Below are positions 32,280-35,365 of a stretch of DNA of 35,365 bases, one piece after another. A program made the position numbers and the translations under genes. The DNA is from an uncultured Oscillospiraceae bacterium (GTDB lineage Bacteria > Bacillota > Clostridia > Oscillospirales > Oscillospiraceae): assembly GCA_947624395.1 (NCBI GenBank), contig CANQKA010000013.1, forward strand, positions 1 to 35,365, given 5' to 3'. Below the pieces are notes generated by a model. It worked only from the letters and a program-made list of their open reading frames with translations, did not search any database and was not told the origin of the DNA. How positions within the stretch are numbered: the stretch's first letter is position 1; every line of letters starts with the position of its first letter.

Positions 32280-33569
32280 TTATGAGAAATACGTAAACGC
32301 CATGGGGTTGATGGGGGTGGCGGTGGCGCTGGCCCGTATCTCAAAGTGCAGGTGCGGGCCGGTGGAGTTGCCGGTGGAGCCCACGTAGCCCAGCACCGAA
32401 CCCATACTCACGCTCTGGCCGGCGCTCACGGCGATGCGGGACATGTGGCCGTATACGGTGGTGTACCCGTTGCCGTGGTTGACGATTACGCACTTGCCAT
32501 AGCCGCCGTTCCAGCCGGCGCTGACCACCGTGCCGCCGGCGGCCGACCAGATGGCGGAGCCGTAGCTGGCGCCGATGTCCACGCCGTTGTGGCTGCGGAC
32601 ATAGCCGTACAGGGACAGATACCGGGGCCCGAAGCGGCTGGTGAGATATTTGGTGTAGCTGGGCCACATCATCCAGGTGGTGCCGTCGGCCACATAATTG
32701 GCGGTGTTGGCGCTGAGGCCGAGGGCCGCCTGCTGGGCTGCCAGAGCCGCCAGACGGGCCGCCTCTTCCTTGGCCTTGGCCGCTTGCAGCTCTTTCTCCT
32801 TGTCGATGATGAGCGCCTGGATCTCCGCCTGGGTCGCGGCCTCCTGGGCCAGGACCGCCTCATAGTCCGCCGTGTCCTGCTCCATGCTGGCGATCAGCGC
32901 GCAGGCCGCCGCAATGTCGGCTTCCAGCTGGGCCTTCTTGGCCTCCTGCTCCGTGCGGCGGGCCTCGTTCTCCTTGAACATGGTCTCCGCCTGGGCCTCC
33001 AGGACCTCCACCTTCTGGCGGGCGGCGATGTACTGCTGCTCCAGAGACTCGTCATAGTCCATGACCTCGTTGACCATGTCCAGCCGGGTCAGCAGGTCAG
33101 AAAAGCTGGTGGCGTCGAACAGCACCTCCAGATAGCCCACGTCGGAGCTCTCCTCCATGGCCCGCAGACGGCTCATCCAGAGCTGCTTCTGGTATTCCTC
33201 TTCACGGCGGGCGTCCTCCAGGTCCTCCCGCACGCTCTCCATCAGGCCGTCGGTGATGTCGATCTGCTCCTGGATAACGTCCAGTTCCTCCTGGGCCAGC
33301 ATGTTCCGCTGGTCCAGTATCTCTTTCTTTTCCAGGGTGTTGGCCTTCTCATAATCCAGGCTGTCGATTTCCGACTGGATCTCGTTCATCCGGCCCTGTA
33401 TCTCGTTTTTCTGGCCGTTGAGGTCGTCGATCTCCTTCTGGATCTCCTTGCTGGTGGCCGCTTGCGCCTGAACGCCGGCGCAGGGGGCAAACAGGCTCGC
33501 CGCCAGCACGAACGCCAGCAGCCCGCCCATACCCCGTCGCAGCCACCGGCGCGCTCTTGAGTGGTTCAC
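32280..33569 (-). CDS. Coiled-coil M23 peptidoglycan endopeptidase (EnvC/PcsB-like)
   Basis: Secreted cell-wall hydrolase or activator, likely for cell division or separation. The 429 residues begin with an Arg-rich n-region, a signal peptide (GGLLAFVLAASLFAP) and cleavage after AQA. Residues about 38-295 are a long coiled coil (KEIDDLNGQKNEIQGRMNEI, LEKKEILDQRN). Residues about 310-429 are an M23 domain: His327 and Asp331 in HNGVDIG, the GH in TTVYGHMS and the metal or catalytic residues in HLHFE (406-410). All three zinc-site motifs are present, so it should be active, unlike degenerate EnvC. The start is GTG 33569 because AAGGAGGTC lies just upstream; a longer frame would begin in the promoter. 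Confidence 0.93.
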   Translation of the reverse strand: MNHSRARRWLRRGMGGLLAFVLAASLFAPCAGVQAQAATSKEIQKEIDDLNGQKNEIQGRMNEIQSEIDSLDYEKANTLEKKEILDQRNMLAQEELDVIQEQIDITDGLMESVREDLEDARREEEYQKQLWMSRLRAMEESSDVGYLEVLFDATSFSDLLTRLDMVNEVMDYDESLEQQYIAARQKVEVLEAQAETMFKENEARRTEQEAKKAQLEADIAAACALIASMEQDTADYEAVLAQEAATQAEIQALIIDKEKELQAAKAKEEAARLAALAAQQAALGLSANTANYVADGTTWMMWPSYTKYLTSRFGPRYLSLYGYVRSHNGVDIGASYGSAIWSAAGGTVVSAGWNGGYGKCVIVNHGNGYTTVYGHMSRIAVSAGQSVSMGSVLGYVGSTGNSTGPHLHFEIRASATATPINPMAFTYFS

Positions 33570-33597
33570 GGTGAAGGACCTCCTTCCATATGGAGAG

Positions 33598-33626
33598 ATA
33601 ATAACACCGTTTTGTAATAATTGCAA
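33598..33626 (-). promoter_or_regulatory. Promoter of the M23 endopeptidase gene
   Basis: On the minus strand TTGCAA (33621-33626), 17 bases, then TATTAT (33598-33603). The region upstream is very AT-rich. Confidence 0.75.
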
Positions 33627-33674
33627 GAGTTTTTGTAATTTATTGACATTATTTCAAAATTTTTGTTACTATTG

Positions 33675-33696
33675 AAAACCCCCTTGTCAAAGGGGG
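33675..33696 (-). terminator. Terminator formed by repeat B, copy 2
   Basis: On the minus strand CCCCCTT, TGAC loop, AAGGGGG, then TTTT. It faces the direction of the glutamate-dehydrogenase-like gene upstream. Confidence 0.65.
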
Positions 33697-33796
33697 TGGG
33701 CCGCCGCAAGGCGGCTCGGGGGGATTGCTGTTGGACGAAGGACAATCCCCCAGTCTCCGGCTAACGCCGGAGCCAGCCCCCTTTAACAAGGGGGCC
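33678..33796 (-). repeat. Multi-hairpin repeat type B, copy 2, inverted
   Basis: About 119 bp, matching the reverse complement of copy 1 (29705-29822). The central GGGGGATTG, loop and CAATCCCCC block is nearly identical, while hairpin arms differ in step: TCCGGC-TAAC-GCCGGA here against CATGC-GTCA-GCATG in copy 1. Confidence 0.88.
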
Positions 33797-33828
33797 ATAA
33801 ACTGTGCGGCTGGCGCCGCGATTCTTTC

Positions 33829-35154
33829 TCACAACCCCTTTGCCAATATGGCGTCGGCCAGACGGCGGAAGGCGGCGATACGGGCTCCGGCGCCCAGGTC
33901 GCCTGGGCGGCCGGCCAGAACGGCCTCGTCCCACACGGTGCGGAACACGCTCTCCATGCCGGCGCGCAGCACTCGCGCCGCCTCCCACTGGCTGCAAGGT
34001 TCGTCCCGCCGGCGGTAGGCCATCAATGCCCCGCCGGCCCCGGAGGCGATGGCGGGGCTGTAGGGAACGGCGCCGGCTGCCAGTACCCGTGCGGCCAGCG
34101 CGGTGCAGGAGCGGGGCACGGCCTCGAACACGCCCGTCGGATGGCGGGCCACCAGCCGTCGGGCGTCCTCCACGTCCAGCCGTGCGTGGCCGTCGCAGAG
34201 AAACACCAGCTCCGCCGGGATGTCCCACAGGCCGGGTCCGGGCCGGTATTCCACGCCTGGTGCCCGGATGGCCCACAGCAGCAGCGGCAGCTCCGGCTGG
34301 GCGGCAACTTTGCGCAGTACGGCCAGGGGCAGACCGTCGGGGGCGTATAAACACCCGGAGGCATCCCCCAGGGCGATCACCTGCGCGCCCATGCGGGCAG
34401 CCCGCTCACCGGCCCAGGCCGCAGGACCGTCCCGGCCGGCGATCAGTACGGTCCGGCTTTCCAGGGCTGGCAGTCCCATGTGCCGCAGCGTCAATTCCGC
34501 GAAGGCGCACAGGCCGTGGCCCGTGGCCTGCTGGCGGGGCATGAGCTCCGGCTCCGGCGGGATCGAAAGACCCCGCAGGCATGGGTCCATGGCGGCCAGA
34601 CGCTCATGCTGTCCGGCCAGGTAGTCAAGCTCACGGCGGTGAATAAGCCCCGCCCAGTCTAATGGCCGGAAAGACCGGGGGAGAAAGGGGTAAAGCGCCA
34701 GCATAAAGCCCTGGCAGAACCGGCGGCTCTCCCCGTCGTCCCAGCCCGCCGGCGACACGTCCGCACCCAGAAAACCGCCGCCCAGGGGCAGCCCCGTCAG
34801 ACTGTGCTCCAGCGTAGATTCCAGGGCCAGGGCCTTGGCCGCGGCCATGTCCAGGCCGGTCCGGAACAGCACAGAGCCCCGGCATGGACCCAGAACGGTG
34901 CTGTATTGGATGAAGAACCCCCTGGCCTGGCGGGGCAGACCCCGGCCGTCGGTCCAGAGGATGGGGAAGCAGACGGCCTGTTCCGGCTCGCCCAGCCGCT
35001 CCAATAGCCCTGCGGCCGCGTATCGGGGCCGCGCCTCCAAAAAGGGCGCCAGTGCGCCGTAAAATGTCTCCAGGGCCTGCAAAAAGCCGGTCTCGCCCGG
35101 GTCCCTTGCCGCGGCGGTCCCGTAGGCCCGGCGTATCGATGGGTTTTCTGTCAT
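33829..35154 (-). CDS. Glutamate dehydrogenase-like protein without catalytic residues
   Basis: Intact 441-residue homologue of hexameric glutamate dehydrogenase (usual length about 450) that cannot be a normal enzyme. The fold is recognisable throughout: RGFFIQYSTVLGP, HSLTGLPLGGGFLGADVSP, RRFCQGFMLAL, RRELDYLAGQHERL, WDIPAELVFLCDGHARLDVEDA and the C-terminal RIAAFRRLADAILAKGL. Measured against the known catalytic set of the clostridial enzyme, K89 is R92, K113 is E116, K125 is F128 (LPMGGxKGG reads LPLGGGFLG), D165 is A168 and the active-site Ser near 380 is Ala or Arg. The Rossmann loop GSGNVA reads GRDGPA. ATG 35154 follows GGGAGG. A long intact frame argues for selection, perhaps as a regulatory or structural partner. 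Function unknown. Confidence 0.85.
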   Translation of the reverse strand: MTENPSIRRAYGTAAARDPGETGFLQALETFYGALAPFLEARPRYAAAGLLERLGEPEQAVCFPILWTDGRGLPRQARGFFIQYSTVLGPCRGSVLFRTGLDMAAAKALALESTLEHSLTGLPLGGGFLGADVSPAGWDDGESRRFCQGFMLALYPFLPRSFRPLDWAGLIHRRELDYLAGQHERLAAMDPCLRGLSIPPEPELMPRQQATGHGLCAFAELTLRHMGLPALESRTVLIAGRDGPAAWAGERAARMGAQVIALGDASGCLYAPDGLPLAVLRKVAAQPELPLLLWAIRAPGVEYRPGPGLWDIPAELVFLCDGHARLDVEDARRLVARHPTGVFEAVPRSCTALAARVLAAGAVPYSPAIASGAGGALMAYRRRDEPCSQWEAARVLRAGMESVFRTVWDEAVLAGRPGDLGAGARIAAFRRLADAILAKGL

Positions 35155-35240
35155 ACGCTCCCTCCCACAACTGCGCTTTTTCCTAATCGTATGCCCAGCC
35201 GGGGCCGTCCTATGCGGCGGGGAAATTTCGCATTTTGCCG

Positions 35241-35269
35241 TTGACAAGCGGACGGTTTTATGGTATAGT
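35241..35269 (+). promoter_or_regulatory. Promoter of tRNA-Thr
   Basis: TTGACA (35241-35246), 17 bases, TATAGT (35264-35269), and a 19-base gap to the tRNA. Confidence 0.85.
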
Positions 35270-35288
35270 TCAACGGCTGAGAAGATTG

Positions 35289-35364
35289 GCTGGTATAGCT
35301 CAGTTGGTAGAGCAGCTGATTTGTAATCAGCAGGTCGGGGGTTCGAGTCCGTCTACCAGCTCCA
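35289..35364 (+). tRNA. tRNA-Thr (anticodon UGU)
   Basis: 76-nt cloverleaf with acceptor arm GCTGGTA paired to TACCAGC, T discriminator and encoded CCA. The anticodon arm GCTGA/TCAGC encloses the loop TTTGTAA, anticodon TGT, which reads ACA. D-loop TAGCTCAGTTGGTAGAGCA and T-arm GGTTCGAGTCC are canonical. It runs to one base from the window end, so genes after it are not visible. Confidence 0.97.
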
Positions 35365-35365
35365 T

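Noticed and set aside
32346-33560. 404-codon plus-strand frame over the M23 gene
   Set aside because: Antisense to the coiled-coil and M23 domains; no start signals.
25172-33796. CRISPR array
   Set aside because: The repeats are four dispersed copies several kilobases apart with internal hairpins, not short repeats with regular spacers, and no cas gene is present.
33829-35154. Ordinary glutamate dehydrogenase gene
   Set aside because: The fold matches, but the catalytic Lys, both substrate Lys, the catalytic Asp and the active-site Ser are all absent, so an enzyme call would mislead.
35289-35365. Integration site of a mobile element in tRNA-Thr
   Set aside because: No integrase gene and no repeated tRNA 3' end are visible in the window; sequence beyond the tRNA is not available.

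Overview
The window looks like chromosome of a GC-rich, anaerobic gut Firmicute. I infer Oscillospiraceae of the Oscillibacter/Flavonifractor kind, from the GC-rich codon use, strong AGGAGG ribosome sites, consensus TTGACA-17-TATAAT promoters, three-domain glycoside catabolism genes and short multi-hairpin intergenic repeats. The species cannot be named from the sequence alone.

Positions 1-18895 are a beta-glycoside utilisation locus. A GH2 beta-mannosidase (cut by the window start) is divergent from a LacI-type regulator. Downstream of the regulator run an Opp/Dpp-type importer (binding protein, two permeases, two ATPases), a GH3 beta-glucosidase, a GH94 cellobiose phosphorylase, a GH1 beta-glucosidase, a MATE exporter and a Gfo/Idh/MocA dehydrogenase fused to two VOC (glyoxalase-type) domains. 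None of the four glycosidases has a signal peptide, so the picture is import of short beta-linked oligosaccharides or glycosides followed by cytoplasmic phosphorolysis or hydrolysis. The MATE protein and the fusion enzyme are unusual passengers and hint at substrates with a non-sugar part.

Positions 18896-23100 hold a 47-codon gene on its own short transcript (consensus promoter, perfect 13-bp terminator), a GT2 glycosyltransferase with a run of 17 prolines before its membrane anchor, a polytopic membrane protein and, convergent to them, a diacylglycerol-kinase-type lipid kinase.

Positions 23205-29684 hold a Sel1-like/membrane/SH3 protein and a peptide-antibiotic-type sensing and export module: OmpR-family response regulator, ABC ATPase, three paralogous permeases and a histidine kinase with almost no sensor domain. 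Three TTTAC(C/T) direct repeats at 12-bp spacing precede the ATPase gene. Then come a second MATE exporter and a histidine phosphatase.

Positions 32280-35364 hold a coiled-coil M23 peptidoglycan hydrolase, a full-length glutamate dehydrogenase homologue that has lost its catalytic residues, and tRNA-Thr(UGU).

Four multi-hairpin repeats of about 120-133 bp (two of type A, two of type B) lie between the genes from 25172 to 33796. The two types share the same modules in swapped order, the arms vary with compensatory changes, and several copies supply an intrinsic terminator to the neighbouring gene. No insertion sequence, prophage gene or CRISPR array was seen.
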